Assembly (NCBI GenBank): GCA_003521145.1
Contig: DOTL01000003.1
Span: 1-20,587, forward strand
DNA from: Streptococcus sp.
Lineage (GTDB): Bacteria; Bacillota; Bacilli; Lactobacillales; Streptococcaceae
Length of the DNA stretch: 20,587 nucleotides
Direction of reading: 5' to 3'
Shown: positions 1 through 7,873 of the stretch, one piece after another
How positions within the stretch are numbered: position 1 is the stretch's first letter
How the letters are laid out: every line of letters begins with the position of its first letter
The notes under the pieces: generated by a model
The model's database searches: none
What the model was told of the DNA's origin: nothing
Seen by the model: the letters and a program-made list of their open reading frames with translations, nothing else
Position numbers and translations under genes: made by a program

Positions 1-20
1 CTCTCTAGATGTTAGCTTTT

Positions 21-48
21 CGTCACCCACTATAGTTGACAAAGAACC
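21..48 (-). mobile_element. Probable end of an ISL3-family insertion sequence (element lies to the left)
   Basis: Read on the minus strand from position 48 leftward, the sequence begins GGTTCTTTGTC and continues into CTATAGTGGGTGACG. This resembles the terminal inverted repeats I remember for ISL3-type elements of streptococci (GGxTCT at the tip, TAGTGGG further in). The resemblance is from memory. Only the tip is inside the window, so no transposase can be seen. The right edge of the window carries a related tip with the same GGxTCT start and the same CTxTAGTG at the same distance. The junction is 29 bases beyond the stkP stop codon, so stkP itself is intact. Confidence 0.45.
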
Positions 49-77
49 TCTCTTCATTATGTCTAAGTTTTTTTAAT

Positions 78-1952
78 CTATTGTAGCTCTGTGTGAGTAT
101 CCTCTGTCGAGGTTTCAGTGCTTGAAGTTGTACTGTCAGTACTTGAGCTCGTTGATGACGAATATGTCGTACTGCTTGAGCTTGACTGGAGACTTGAACT
201 TGCTGTTGCAACCGAAACATAGAGAACCACTGTACCATCAACGCTAGTACCAGCTTGTGGATCTTGATAAAGAACCTCCGTACTGCTAGGAACCTTATCC
301 TTATCTAACTTGGCACCAGTATTATAGTCGTGGTACTCAATGCTACTACTTGAGATACTCTTACGATTTAGGGTTTGAACCGCTGTTGAAACAGTCAAAC
401 CAGTCACATCAGGCATGGTGACTGTCTTAGGAGTTGCCACACGGAACTTGATCTTAGCCTTACTATCCTTAGGATTGAAGGACTTGTTTTTTCCTGGACT
501 TTGAGATAGGATTTCTCCCTCTTCAGCACTGTCGTCTTCGACATGCTGAATATCAATTTGGTCCTCAGAAACACCATAATTCGAAGTTAAGTCCTCAATG
601 GCATCCTTATAGTTTTTACCCTTGTAGTCTTTCAAAGCGAAACCTTTACTACCAGAAGAAACATAGAAATCAATACTTGAACCCTCTTTTCGTGTGGTTC
701 CAGCTGTAGGATCAGTCTTGATGACCTTACCCGTATCGACAGAATCATCTTCCACTTCTTTAACTTCTCCTACCTTAAATCCAGCACCCTCAATTTTAGT
801 CTGAGCTGTGGACAACTCTTGACCGACCACATTAGGCACCTGAACATTATCAGGATTGGTAAATACCAAATAGGCAAAGATGATAATACCAATAAAGACA
901 AGTCCTAGAAAAACCTTAAGTAAGGTCGTGAAGAAGTTTTTCTTCTTTTTCTTCTTAGCTGGTGTCGTTTTTTTCCTTGATTGTTTACTTGGAGCAGGTG
1001 TAGGCTCTGATGGCTCAGCAGCAACGACCTTTTTCTCAAGGCTTGCTGATGGAACTGGATCGACCTTTGGCAAGGTCTTGGTATCCATCATATCATCAAA
1101 GACTACCCTGGCATCGCGTCGATGACTAGGATGCAAGCTCGTTACCAAGTCACGGCTCATTTCCAAAGTACTATTATAACGATTTTCTAGTTTTTTGGCT
1201 GTTGCTCGAATAACCACGTTTTCCAAGGCTTGGGGAACGTTACGGTTCTCTGCCAAAATGGATGGGAGTGGCTTTTGGAAATGTTGGAGTGCAATGGTTA
1301 CCGCACTATCGCCATCATAAGGAATATGACCTGTCAACATTTCAAAAAGCATAATACCCATAGCATAGATGTCGCTTTGGATAGTTGCTTTAGATCCACG
1401 AGCCTGCTCTGGTGAGAGGTAGTGGACAGAACCCAACATAGAGTTGGTTTGAGTTAGACTAGTCTCTGCAAAGGCAACCGCAATTCCGAAGTCTGTGACC
1501 TTGGCTGTACCGTCCTTAGTTAAAAGAATGTTTTGTGGCTTAAGGTCACGGTGGATAATGCCCTTTTGATGGGCAAGAGTCATGGCGGAAAGGACCTCCC
1601 CCATGATACGCACAACATCTCGGTTAGAGAGGGGCGCATGGTCTTGAATGTATTTCTTCAAGTCCGAACCGTCCACATACTCCATCACCAAGAACTGCTG
1701 GCCGTCTTCTTCGCCAATATCTCGGATAGCAACGATATTAGGATGACTAAGTTCTGCCATGGCACGCGCTTCACGCTTGAAACGCGCCACAGCCACCTGA
1801 TCCGTTTGGTAATTGGTACGAAGCACCTTAATGGCCACTTCTTCATTATCCAGAATCAGGTCATTAGCCAGATAAACATCCGCCATACCACCACGTCCGA
1901 TAGATTTAAGGATTCGATAACGTCCAGCAAACAATTTGCCAACTTGGATCAT
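78..1952 (-). CDS. stkP: Ser/Thr protein kinase with PASTA repeats (StkP/PknB)
   Basis: This is a 624-residue membrane Ser/Thr kinase that in streptococci phosphorylates cell-division and wall-synthesis proteins and is opposed by the PppL phosphatase. The N-terminal kinase domain (about 1-275) shows the glycine loop GRGGMADV (19-26), the ATP lysine K42, the catalytic HRD (134-136) and DFG (154-156). A basic, Lys/Pro-rich linker leads to one membrane segment (about 345-364). The outer part holds three PASTA repeats (about 368-434, 435-510 and 511-590), followed by a Ser/Thr-rich tail of some 30 residues. Pneumococcal StkP has four PASTA units, so this is the shorter form. The start codon overlaps the pppL stop (TAATG), with GAGGAGG just upstream, which points to translational coupling. 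The kinase identification is secure. The gene name is by analogy. Confidence 0.96.
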   Translation of the reverse strand: MIQVGKLFAGRYRILKSIGRGGMADVYLANDLILDNEEVAIKVLRTNYQTDQVAVARFKREARAMAELSHPNIVAIRDIGEEDGQQFLVMEYVDGSDLKKYIQDHAPLSNRDVVRIMGEVLSAMTLAHQKGIIHRDLKPQNILLTKDGTAKVTDFGIAVAFAETSLTQTNSMLGSVHYLSPEQARGSKATIQSDIYAMGIMLFEMLTGHIPYDGDSAVTIALQHFQKPLPSILAENRNVPQALENVVIRATAKKLENRYNSTLEMSRDLVTSLHPSHRRDARVVFDDMMDTKTLPKVDPVPSASLEKKVVAAEPSEPTPAPSKQSRKKTTPAKKKKKKNFFTTLLKVFLGLVFIGIIIFAYLVFTNPDNVQVPNVVGQELSTAQTKIEGAGFKVGEVKEVEDDSVDTGKVIKTDPTAGTTRKEGSSIDFYVSSGSKGFALKDYKGKNYKDAIEDLTSNYGVSEDQIDIQHVEDDSAEEGEILSQSPGKNKSFNPKDSKAKIKFRVATPKTVTMPDVTGLTVSTAVQTLNRKSISSSSIEYHDYNTGAKLDKDKVPSSTEVLYQDPQAGTSVDGTVVLYVSVATASSSLQSSSSSTTYSSSTSSSTDSTTSSTETSTEDTHTELQ

Positions 1953-2689
1953 TATCCCTCCTCACTTTCTACCTTAATGAGAGCAACGGAAATATTATCA
2001 AGACCACCTGCCTCATTGGCTACAGCTACCAAACGACTCGTCTTTTCTTCGACGAAACCAGGGCTGTTGACAATATGAACAATCTGTTCGACTGAAATCA
2101 TGTTGGTCAAACCATCTGAATTGGCCAAAATATAGTCCCCTGGCTCCAATTGTTGCACACCAAGGTCAGCCTCAATCGGAGCAGCTTGCCCAATAGATTG
2201 CGTAATGATATTACGTTGTGGGTGAACCGCTGCTTCTTCTTCGGTCAACTGACCAGCCTTGATAAGAGCATTGACCAAAGAGTGGTCATTTGTTAATTGC
2301 TTATACTCACCATTACGGATAAGGGCAATACGTGAATCTCCAACATGGGCGAAAATCACAGCATTATCAACAAAGGCAAGAACCTCGATAGTTGTTCCCA
2401 TTCCCTTATATTCTTCGTTTTGGCCAAGCTCATAGATTTTACGATTTTCTGCATCAATGGCAGCAATCATCCAATCACGAATTTGACTCAACTCACGAAA
2501 ATCAGTGTTAATCCAGTCACGACCAAGATCAGTCACTGACATCTCACTGGCAATATTTCCAGCACGGTGTCCACCCATCCCATCTGCAACAACGACAAGG
2601 GTAACACCAGCTTGGTTGACAAATTTATTAACAAAATCTTGGTTATTTGACCGTTTTTGGCCAATGTCCGTTAATAATGATATTTCCAT
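1952..2689 (-). CDS. pppL: PP2C-type Ser/Thr protein phosphatase (PppL/Stp)
   Basis: This is a 245-residue metal-dependent PP2C/PPM phosphatase that reverses StkP phosphorylation in the cytoplasm. Visible motifs are RSNNQD (13-18), the metal-binding DGMGGH (36-41), GDSR in the middle and GGLDNISV near the C-terminus. The reading frame stays open upstream to 2770, but I place the start at ATG 2689 because MEISLLTDIG is the family's usual N-terminus. The strong AGGAGG (2719-2724) lies 29 bases upstream of this ATG, too far for normal use. A hairpin between them would shorten the effective distance to 11 bases (separate entry). The stop overlaps the stkP start by one base. The gene follows rsmB by about 43 bases, so it belongs to the gmk-stkP transcription unit. 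Confidence 0.95.
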   Translation of the reverse strand: MEISLLTDIGQKRSNNQDFVNKFVNQAGVTLVVVADGMGGHRAGNIASEMSVTDLGRDWINTDFRELSQIRDWMIAAIDAENRKIYELGQNEEYKGMGTTIEVLAFVDNAVIFAHVGDSRIALIRNGEYKQLTNDHSLVNALIKAGQLTEEEAAVHPQRNIITQSIGQAAPIEADLGVQQLEPGDYILANSDGLTNMISVEQIVHIVNSPGFVEEKTSRLVAVANEAGGLDNISVALIKVESEEG

Positions 2690-2724
2690 AGTTTTCTTTC
2701 TGACTTGCGTCAGAATTTCCTCCT
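2690..2724 (-). promoter_or_regulatory. pppL ribosome binding site separated from the start by a tetraloop hairpin
   Basis: In the mRNA sense, AGGAGG (2724-2719) is followed by AAA, then TTCTGAC-GCAA-GTCAGAA (2715-2698), then AGAAAACT and the ATG at 2689. The two 7-base arms are perfect complements and the loop GCAA is a GNRA tetraloop. Linear spacing from AGGAGG to ATG is 29 bases. With the 18-base hairpin folded out it is 3+8=11 bases. The complementarity is seen directly. The effect on translation is inferred, by analogy with known cases in which a hairpin brings a distant Shine-Dalgarno close to its start codon. Confidence 0.7.
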
Positions 2725-2732
2725 CTGTAACC

Positions 2733-4055
2733 CTAAGCTTTTTTACGCAACTGTGCGATAAAAAAACCATCAGTTAGATACTGTTCGGGGGTAATTGCCA
2801 AACAGCCATTGACCACGATGTCTTTACATGGATGGTCTAAGGCAACTTGCTCAAAATCAGGATGGCTCTCAAGAAAGTCTTGAATCACCTCTTGATTTTC
2901 TTCTGCTATGATGGTGCAAGTACTATATGTTATTATACCACCTTTTCGTAGGGTTTGACAAACGCTTGATAGGATATCCAACTGCACAGCCTTAAGGGAC
3001 TCAAAGTCTTGGAGATCCTTGTTATATTTGATATCGGGTTTCCGACGAATGAGCCCAATCCCCGAACAAGGAGCATCCACTAAAATCTTGTCAAAACTAT
3101 CAGCGGCGAAGACTTGATGCACCTGACTAGCATCCAGTTTCTGAGTCTTAACCTTATCAGCTAAACCAAGTCGCTGTGCATTTTCTTCGATAAGGGCAAG
3201 CTTATGATCATAGAGGTCAAGCGCCGTCACATGTCCACTCGTCAAATAAGAGGCCATATGTACCGTCTTACCACCAGGTGCCCCACAGGCATCCAGGATT
3301 TCTTCCTCACCTTGAATACCTAAAGTTGGCGCAACCAGTTGACTGGTCTCATCCTGAATGGTCAACAAGCCCTCTTTAAAATAGTCTGTCCCAGCAAAGT
3401 AACCTGAGGACTTAACAAGCCCGACTGTGGATAATACTGAACGCTCTGCTCCGGTGGCCTTTGCAATCTCTTCCAAACGTGACGCATCTGTTACACGCAC
3501 ACTAGCCTTGTTTCTCACAAAAAGACTTTGGAAAATAGAAAGGGCACGGTCCTCTCCAAACTGGTCGATAAGTTTTTTTACCAACCATACCGGTAGAGAA
3601 TACTGAACAGAATAGCGTTTATTGACACGTTTAATCTGGCTCGGATTTGGCAACGGCTGGCTAGATAGTTTACGAAGAACTGCATTTACCAGCTTCTCAG
3701 CACCCTTTCTATTGCCACGATTTTTGGCAATAGAAACCGCGTCATTAACCACTGCATGGGCTGGAATCTTATCCAAATAGACCAACTGATAGAGACTCAA
3801 AAGTAATAAGTCATAGACCCAAGGTTCAAGCTTATCTCGGTCCTCTATGACATGGGCTAAAATCCACTCCAAAGTAATCTTACGAGCTACAGTCCCATAA
3901 ACAATTTCCGTCACCAAGGGCTTGTCCTTATCTGTCAGATTCGACTTTCTCAGATGGGCATTGAGGGCAATATTTGAGTAAGCCCCTTCCTGGAAGACTT
4001 CTTCTAAGACTTCAAGTGCCTGTCCACGGGCTGTTTTTTTCCAATCATTGGCCAA
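2733..4055 (-). CDS. rsmB: 16S rRNA m5C967 methyltransferase (RsmB/Sun)
   Basis: This enzyme uses S-adenosylmethionine to methylate cytosine 967 of 16S rRNA, and is about 440 residues long. The first ~140 residues match the NusB-like RNA-binding domain of RsmB. The catalytic half shows the SAM-binding DACGAPGGKT (near 255), DAPCSGIG (near 326) and TYSTCT with the nucleophilic cysteine (near 380). The frame is open to a GTG at 4064 and an ATG at 4061, but AGTAGG lies only two bases before that ATG. It lies eight bases before the TTG at 4055, which gives MANDWKKTARG, the usual family N-terminus, so I prefer the TTG. The 5' end overlaps the 3' end of fmt, implying coupling. The start choice is less certain than the function. 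Confidence 0.93.
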   Translation of the reverse strand: MANDWKKTARGQALEVLEEVFQEGAYSNIALNAHLRKSNLTDKDKPLVTEIVYGTVARKITLEWILAHVIEDRDKLEPWVYDLLLLSLYQLVYLDKIPAHAVVNDAVSIAKNRGNRKGAEKLVNAVLRKLSSQPLPNPSQIKRVNKRYSVQYSLPVWLVKKLIDQFGEDRALSIFQSLFVRNKASVRVTDASRLEEIAKATGAERSVLSTVGLVKSSGYFAGTDYFKEGLLTIQDETSQLVAPTLGIQGEEEILDACGAPGGKTVHMASYLTSGHVTALDLYDHKLALIEENAQRLGLADKVKTQKLDASQVHQVFAADSFDKILVDAPCSGIGLIRRKPDIKYNKDLQDFESLKAVQLDILSSVCQTLRKGGIITYSTCTIIAEENQEVIQDFLESHPDFEQVALDHPCKDIVVNGCLAITPEQYLTDGFFIAQLRKKA

Positions 4056-4980
4056 ATACATCACCTACTTCAAGATTGCGTCCGACCCCATTAAGGAAAT
4101 CCGCAATAGCCATACAAGGTTTTCCTGCAGGCTGAACTGTCTTAAGCGAAATGGCTCCTTGAGCAGTCGCAACTACCAAACTCTTCTTGGTCTTTTCAAT
4201 GATATGACCAGCCTGTCCTTGACCTTCTGCCAAGTCCGCTTCATAAATTTTGAAACGTTTACCATCAAGAAAAGTATGTGCCACAGGCCATGGGTACATA
4301 CCACGGATTTGATTGAATATGTCATGAGCGGACTTGTTCCAATCAAGGCGCTCCTCTTCTGGGCTAATATTTGGTGAAAACGTTACCTGACTGGCATCTT
4401 GTGGAACAGGTTTGATTTCCCCAGAAATGTAGGCAGGCAAGGTCTCGAGCAAAAGGTCACAACCCAGGACTGCCAATTTTTCAAACATGGTACCAACATT
4501 ATCCTCGTCAAGAATTGGCAAGGCCTTTTGGCTGACCATGTCACCAGCATCCATTTCCTTGACCATTTCCATGATTGTCACACCTGCTTCTGCATCCCCA
4601 TTGATAATGGCATAGTGGATAGGTGCTCCACCACGGTATTTTGGTAAGAGTGAGGCGTGAACATTCACCGCAAAATCCATGTTATCAAGCAACTTGCTTG
4701 GCAAAAATTGTCCATAAGCCGCAGTAACAATTCCATCAGCACCAAGCGCCATCAGTTGCGCCATTTCTTCAGAACCTGACAACTTTTCAGGTTGATAAAT
4801 TGGTAAGTCATGCGCCAAGGCTACTTCCTTGACCGGTGTCATGCGGATTTCTTTTTTACGGCCGACAGCACGGTCTGGTTGCGTCACCACAGCAACAATA
4901 TCATAACGCTCATCGGTCAAAAGTCCTTCCAGCACTGTCGCTGAAAAGGCAGGCGTTCCCATAAATACTAATTTTGTCAT
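4045..4980 (-). CDS. fmt: Methionyl-tRNA formyltransferase
   Basis: This 311-residue enzyme formylates Met-tRNA(fMet) using 10-formyltetrahydrofolate, making the initiator tRNA for translation. The N-terminus reads MTKLVFMGTPAFS, typical of the family's Rossmann-like formyltransferase fold. The catalytic Asn and His fall at about N106 and H108 within NVHASLLPKYRGGAPIHYAI, and MDAGDM follows in the expected place. The C-terminal part is the OB-like tRNA-binding domain. The length is normal. An AAGGA ribosome binding site precedes the ATG. It starts 17 bases after priA stops and overlaps rsmB at its 3' end, the priA-fmt-rsmB order common in Firmicutes. Confidence 0.97.
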   Translation of the reverse strand: MTKLVFMGTPAFSATVLEGLLTDERYDIVAVVTQPDRAVGRKKEIRMTPVKEVALAHDLPIYQPEKLSGSEEMAQLMALGADGIVTAAYGQFLPSKLLDNMDFAVNVHASLLPKYRGGAPIHYAIINGDAEAGVTIMEMVKEMDAGDMVSQKALPILDEDNVGTMFEKLAVLGCDLLLETLPAYISGEIKPVPQDASQVTFSPNISPEEERLDWNKSAHDIFNQIRGMYPWPVAHTFLDGKRFKIYEADLAEGQGQAGHIIEKTKKSLVVATAQGAISLKTVQPAGKPCMAIADFLNGVGRNLEVGDVFGQ

Positions 4981-4997
4981 ATTATTCCTTTTCTAGA

Positions 4998-7394
4998 TTA
5001 GGTGAAATTCTGAGGTTCGTGATCGATAATCAAACGCAGGTCCTTGTTTTCAGGTTCCTGAGTCATATCGAGGACCCTATTAAGCGTCTCTTCCAAGTTA
5101 TCCTCAAAACGGTATTTGATAATAATCTGATAATGGTGAAGGTTATGTGTTCGGGCAATAGGCTTAGGCGTTGGCCCTAGGAAGGTCACCTTGTCTGACA
5201 AGTGCTCTCTTAAATAAGCCATAACCTCATAACTCTTGCGAACTACAAACTCTTCATCCTTGTGAGAAAGCGTGATCCCTACCGTATAGAAATAGGGCGG
5301 ATAGGCCAACTGACGGCGAATCCCCATCTCATAGGCATAGAAACCTTCATAATCCTGTTGCTGTGCAAAACGAATGGCATAATGACTAGGATTATAGGTT
5401 TGAATAATAACTTTCCCTTCCTTGTCAGCACGACCAGCACGACCAGCCACCTGAGTCAACAGTTGGAAGGTACGCTCAGCTGAACGAAAATCCGGTAAAT
5501 TAAGCGACGTATCAGCATTCAAGACCCCTACCAAGGTAACATTTGGGAAATCCAAGCCCTTGGCAATCATCTGGGTTCCGAGCAAAATGTCAGCCTTACC
5601 ACTTCCAAAGGCCTCCAAGTGTTTCTCGTGAGCCCCTTTCTTACGTGTCGTGTCAACATCCATACGAATCACTCTGGCTTCTGGCAAAAGTTCCGTCAAT
5701 TGGTCATAAGCCTTCTGTGTCCCAGTCCCATAATAGCGAATCTGACGGCTCTGACAGTTAGGGCAGACATGTGGTATTGGTTTTTGAAAATCACAATAGT
5801 GGCAATTCATGGTCTTGGTATCCATATGCAAAGTCAGTGAAACATCACAATTCGGACAATCATCCACATAGCCACAGTCACGACACATGACAAAAGAGGA
5901 ATAGCCACGACGGTTCAACATTAGCACGACTTGTTCCTTACGTTCCAAACGTTCTCTGATTTTCTCCAAGAGAGGTGGTGTAAAATCACTCGCCTCTTGT
6001 CGACCTACAAAGTCCTTAAAGTCCACCACTTCCACCTGAGGAATTTTGGCATTAGGATTCCCCCTCTCCGTCAATTCAAGAAAATGGTAAACCCCTTTCT
6101 GAGCTCTCGCCCGAGTCTCGATAGAGGGTGTTGCTGACCCAAGGACAAGCACGGCTCCATGACTCTTAGCCCTAAGCAAGGCCACATCTCTAGCATGGTA
6201 ACGAGGATTGGACTCCTGTTTATAAGTAGCCTCATGTTCCTCATCGATAATGATTGCTCCGATATTTTCCAAAGGAGCAAAGATAGCCGAACGCGCACCT
6301 ACCACAACCTTGGCCTGACCAGATTTAACCTTACGCCACTCATCAAATTTCTCACCGTCTGACAAGCCTGAATGCATGATGGCCACCAAGTCCCCAAAAC
6401 GCGAAATGAAACGATTGGTCATTTGGGGTGTCAGGGAAATCTCTGGCACTAAGACAATGGCAGTTTTCCCCATAGCCAGGGTCCTCTCGATAAGATGCAG
6501 GTATACCTCTGTCTTACCTGATCCTGTTACCCCTTCCAATAAGAAAGGTTTGCCACCTTGTCCAATTTGGCGCGTCATTGCTTCAACCGCATGCGCCTGT
6601 TGAGTATTGAGCTCGAGAAAATCCGTCTTCTCTACCTTTTCAAAGTAGCTATCGGCACGATTGACCTCAACTTCTGTAATGTCCAAAGCACCAGCTTCAA
6701 TGAAAAACTTAACCACATCTCGTGAAAAAAGATTGTGGATGTCTGCCAACTTTCCTGGCTCACTCTTCTCTAACAAGAAATCTCGCATCTCCAAACGCCT
6801 TTTAGCCCGTTGCGAAATAGCCAAAGTCTCAAGGATGCCCTTTTGAACACTATAGTGCTTCTCAGTTTTAATGTTCTGCTTATCCTTAGCAAGGTAATCA
6901 ACCGTTACACGCCCATACTGGACCAGACGAGGAATGGCTTGACGCTGCTCCTCTGATAACTGCGAGAAAAGAATATGGTCCTGCCCCTGAAGAAAAGTCT
7001 TTTTATCCTCTTCACCCAGTTTATCAGTTGCCAAGATAACCTTATCGTACTGAGAATTAAGGAGACCAGGTAGCATTGACTTCAAGATGGAAATCTTATA
7101 AGAAAAGACCGTATGTCGCATCTGATCAGCCAAATCCAGCTGATCCTGATTAAGGACTGGCTCATAATCTAAAAGCTCAGCGATAGGTTTCAATTCAGGG
7201 AAATCTCTTAAGTTCTCCTGCTCTTCTAAGCCGATAACAAAGCCTTGCAATAGACGATTTCCTTTACCAAAAGGCACATGGACTCGCATCCCAATGGCAA
7301 TTTGACCTTGCATGGCTTCAGGGATAAGGTAACTATAAGGTCTGTCCGTCTGCATCAGAGGAACGTCTACAATAATTTGTGCTACTAAAACCAT
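4998..7394 (-). CDS. priA: Primosomal protein N' (replication restart helicase PriA)
   Basis: This is a 798-residue superfamily-2 DNA helicase that recognises stalled or broken replication forks and reloads the replicative helicase. The N-terminal DNA-binding region (MVLVAQIIVDVPLMQTDRPYSY) is followed by the helicase core, with Walker A GVTGSGKTEVY (about 288) and Walker B DEEHEATYKQ (about 383). Paired cysteines of the zinc-binding insert (CRDC, CPNC, CHYC, CPNC) fall around 502-548. The late helicase motifs GTQMIAKGLDFPNVTLVG and QVAGRAGR are also present. Start at ATG 7394 is supported by AGGAGG six bases upstream. The 143 bases separating it from rpoZ carry terminator-like hairpins, so its expression may be uncoupled from gmk-rpoZ. 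Confidence 0.97.
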   Translation of the reverse strand: MVLVAQIIVDVPLMQTDRPYSYLIPEAMQGQIAIGMRVHVPFGKGNRLLQGFVIGLEEQENLRDFPELKPIAELLDYEPVLNQDQLDLADQMRHTVFSYKISILKSMLPGLLNSQYDKVILATDKLGEEDKKTFLQGQDHILFSQLSEEQRQAIPRLVQYGRVTVDYLAKDKQNIKTEKHYSVQKGILETLAISQRAKRRLEMRDFLLEKSEPGKLADIHNLFSRDVVKFFIEAGALDITEVEVNRADSYFEKVEKTDFLELNTQQAHAVEAMTRQIGQGGKPFLLEGVTGSGKTEVYLHLIERTLAMGKTAIVLVPEISLTPQMTNRFISRFGDLVAIMHSGLSDGEKFDEWRKVKSGQAKVVVGARSAIFAPLENIGAIIIDEEHEATYKQESNPRYHARDVALLRAKSHGAVLVLGSATPSIETRARAQKGVYHFLELTERGNPNAKIPQVEVVDFKDFVGRQEASDFTPPLLEKIRERLERKEQVVLMLNRRGYSSFVMCRDCGYVDDCPNCDVSLTLHMDTKTMNCHYCDFQKPIPHVCPNCQSRQIRYYGTGTQKAYDQLTELLPEARVIRMDVDTTRKKGAHEKHLEAFGSGKADILLGTQMIAKGLDFPNVTLVGVLNADTSLNLPDFRSAERTFQLLTQVAGRAGRADKEGKVIIQTYNPSHYAIRFAQQQDYEGFYAYEMGIRRQLAYPPYFYTVGITLSHKDEEFVVRKSYEVMAYLREHLSDKVTFLGPTPKPIARTHNLHHYQIIIKYRFEDNLEETLNRVLDMTQEPENKDLRLIIDHEPQNFT

Positions 7395-7434
7395 AAATTT
7401 CCTCCTGTCACTTCCTTATGACCAGTATCTTTCA

Positions 7435-7454
7435 AGCTCAAGTAAAACTGAGCT
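7435..7454 (-). other. Small hairpin in the priA leader
   Basis: In the mRNA sense the sequence reads AGCTCA-GTTTTACT-TGAGCT, a perfect 6-bp stem about 40 bases upstream of the priA start codon. Its 5' side (CTCAG, then TT) could also pair with the 5' arm of the preceding hairpin at 7476-7504 (AGCTGAG) over 7 positions, counting one G-U. The two structures could therefore be alternatives. The pairing is seen in sequence, but any regulatory role is speculation. Confidence 0.35.
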
Positions 7455-7475
7455 CTTGATTATCATCATAAAGAA

Positions 7476-7504
7476 GGAAGCTGAGACACTATGCCTCAGC
7501 TCCC
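7476..7504 (-). terminator. Terminator-like hairpin after rpoZ
   Basis: In the mRNA sense GGGAGCTGAG pairs with CTCAGCTTCC (10 bp, one G-U) around a 9-base loop, followed by TTCTTTATG, a weak U-rich tract. It lies 34 bases beyond the rpoZ stop and upstream of priA. It looks like a partial terminator that would lower read-through from gmk-rpoZ into priA. The broken T-run makes complete termination unlikely. Confidence 0.55.
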
Positions 7505-7516
7505 CCTCTCCTCATA

Positions 7517-7537
7517 AACCAAAGCATGACTTTGATT
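7517..7537 (-). other. Hairpin abutting the rpoZ stop codon
   Basis: Immediately after the rpoZ stop, AATCAAAG-TCATG-CTTTGGTT forms an 8-bp stem with one U-G pair and a 5-base loop. It is the first of three consecutive stem-loops in the rpoZ-priA gap (with 7476-7504 and 7435-7454). A 3'-end stability or processing element is possible. No function can be assigned from sequence alone. Confidence 0.35.
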
Positions 7538-7852
7538 TTAGATTTTATCGCCCTCTTCTTTTTCTTTAGCGATTTGTTCTTTGATTTTACGTTCTTCTTC
7601 CTCAGCAGCAAGACGTGCTTGAATCACTTTCAAACGTGCCAATTCACGTTTAGATTCTGGATCTGGGTGAATAGTCACATTACCAGTTTCAATTTCTTCA
7701 AGGGCTTGAAGAGTTGGTTTTACTGACGTAAACTCTTGAGTTGGTTCAGCACCAGCGGCCAATTCATGAGCACGTTTGGCTTGCAAAATAACCAACGAAT
7801 ATTTTGAAGGCACTTTATCCAAAAGTTTGTCAATAGAGGGTTTCAACATCAT
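7538..7852 (-). CDS. rpoZ: RNA polymerase omega subunit
   Basis: This 104-residue omega subunit helps assemble and stabilise RNA polymerase by holding the beta' subunit. The N-terminal MMLKPSIDKLLDKVPSKYSL and AKRAHEL are the diagnostic omega helices. SVKPTLQALEEIETGNV matches the conserved mid-part, and the C-terminus is a highly charged Glu/Lys/Ala helix, as in other streptococci. Two adjacent ATG codons (7852 and 7849) are possible starts. I chose the first, as in pneumococcal RpoZ. It follows gmk by about 20 bases, a standard pairing. The ribosome binding site (TAGGTATAG) is weak. Confidence 0.96.
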   Translation of the reverse strand: MMLKPSIDKLLDKVPSKYSLVILQAKRAHELAAGAEPTQEFTSVKPTLQALEEIETGNVTIHPDPESKRELARLKVIQARLAAEEEERKIKEQIAKEKEEGDKI

Positions 7853-7873
7853 AATTCTATACCTATTTCTAAT

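Noticed and set aside
880..1125. 81-residue plus-strand frame with a poly-Phe run
   Set aside because: The poly-Phe is the antisense of the Lys-rich juxtamembrane segment of StkP.
1533..2078. 181-residue plus-strand reading frame opposite stkP/pppL
   Set aside because: It lies antisense to two clear genes, has no ribosome binding site or family-like sequence, and reads as the frame shadow of conserved kinase and phosphatase codons.
2690..2770. Upstream extension of pppL by 27 residues
   Set aside because: The extension (MVFLSHSCVKK...) does not fit the PP2C N-terminus, overlaps the end of rsmB, and has no ribosome binding site of its own.
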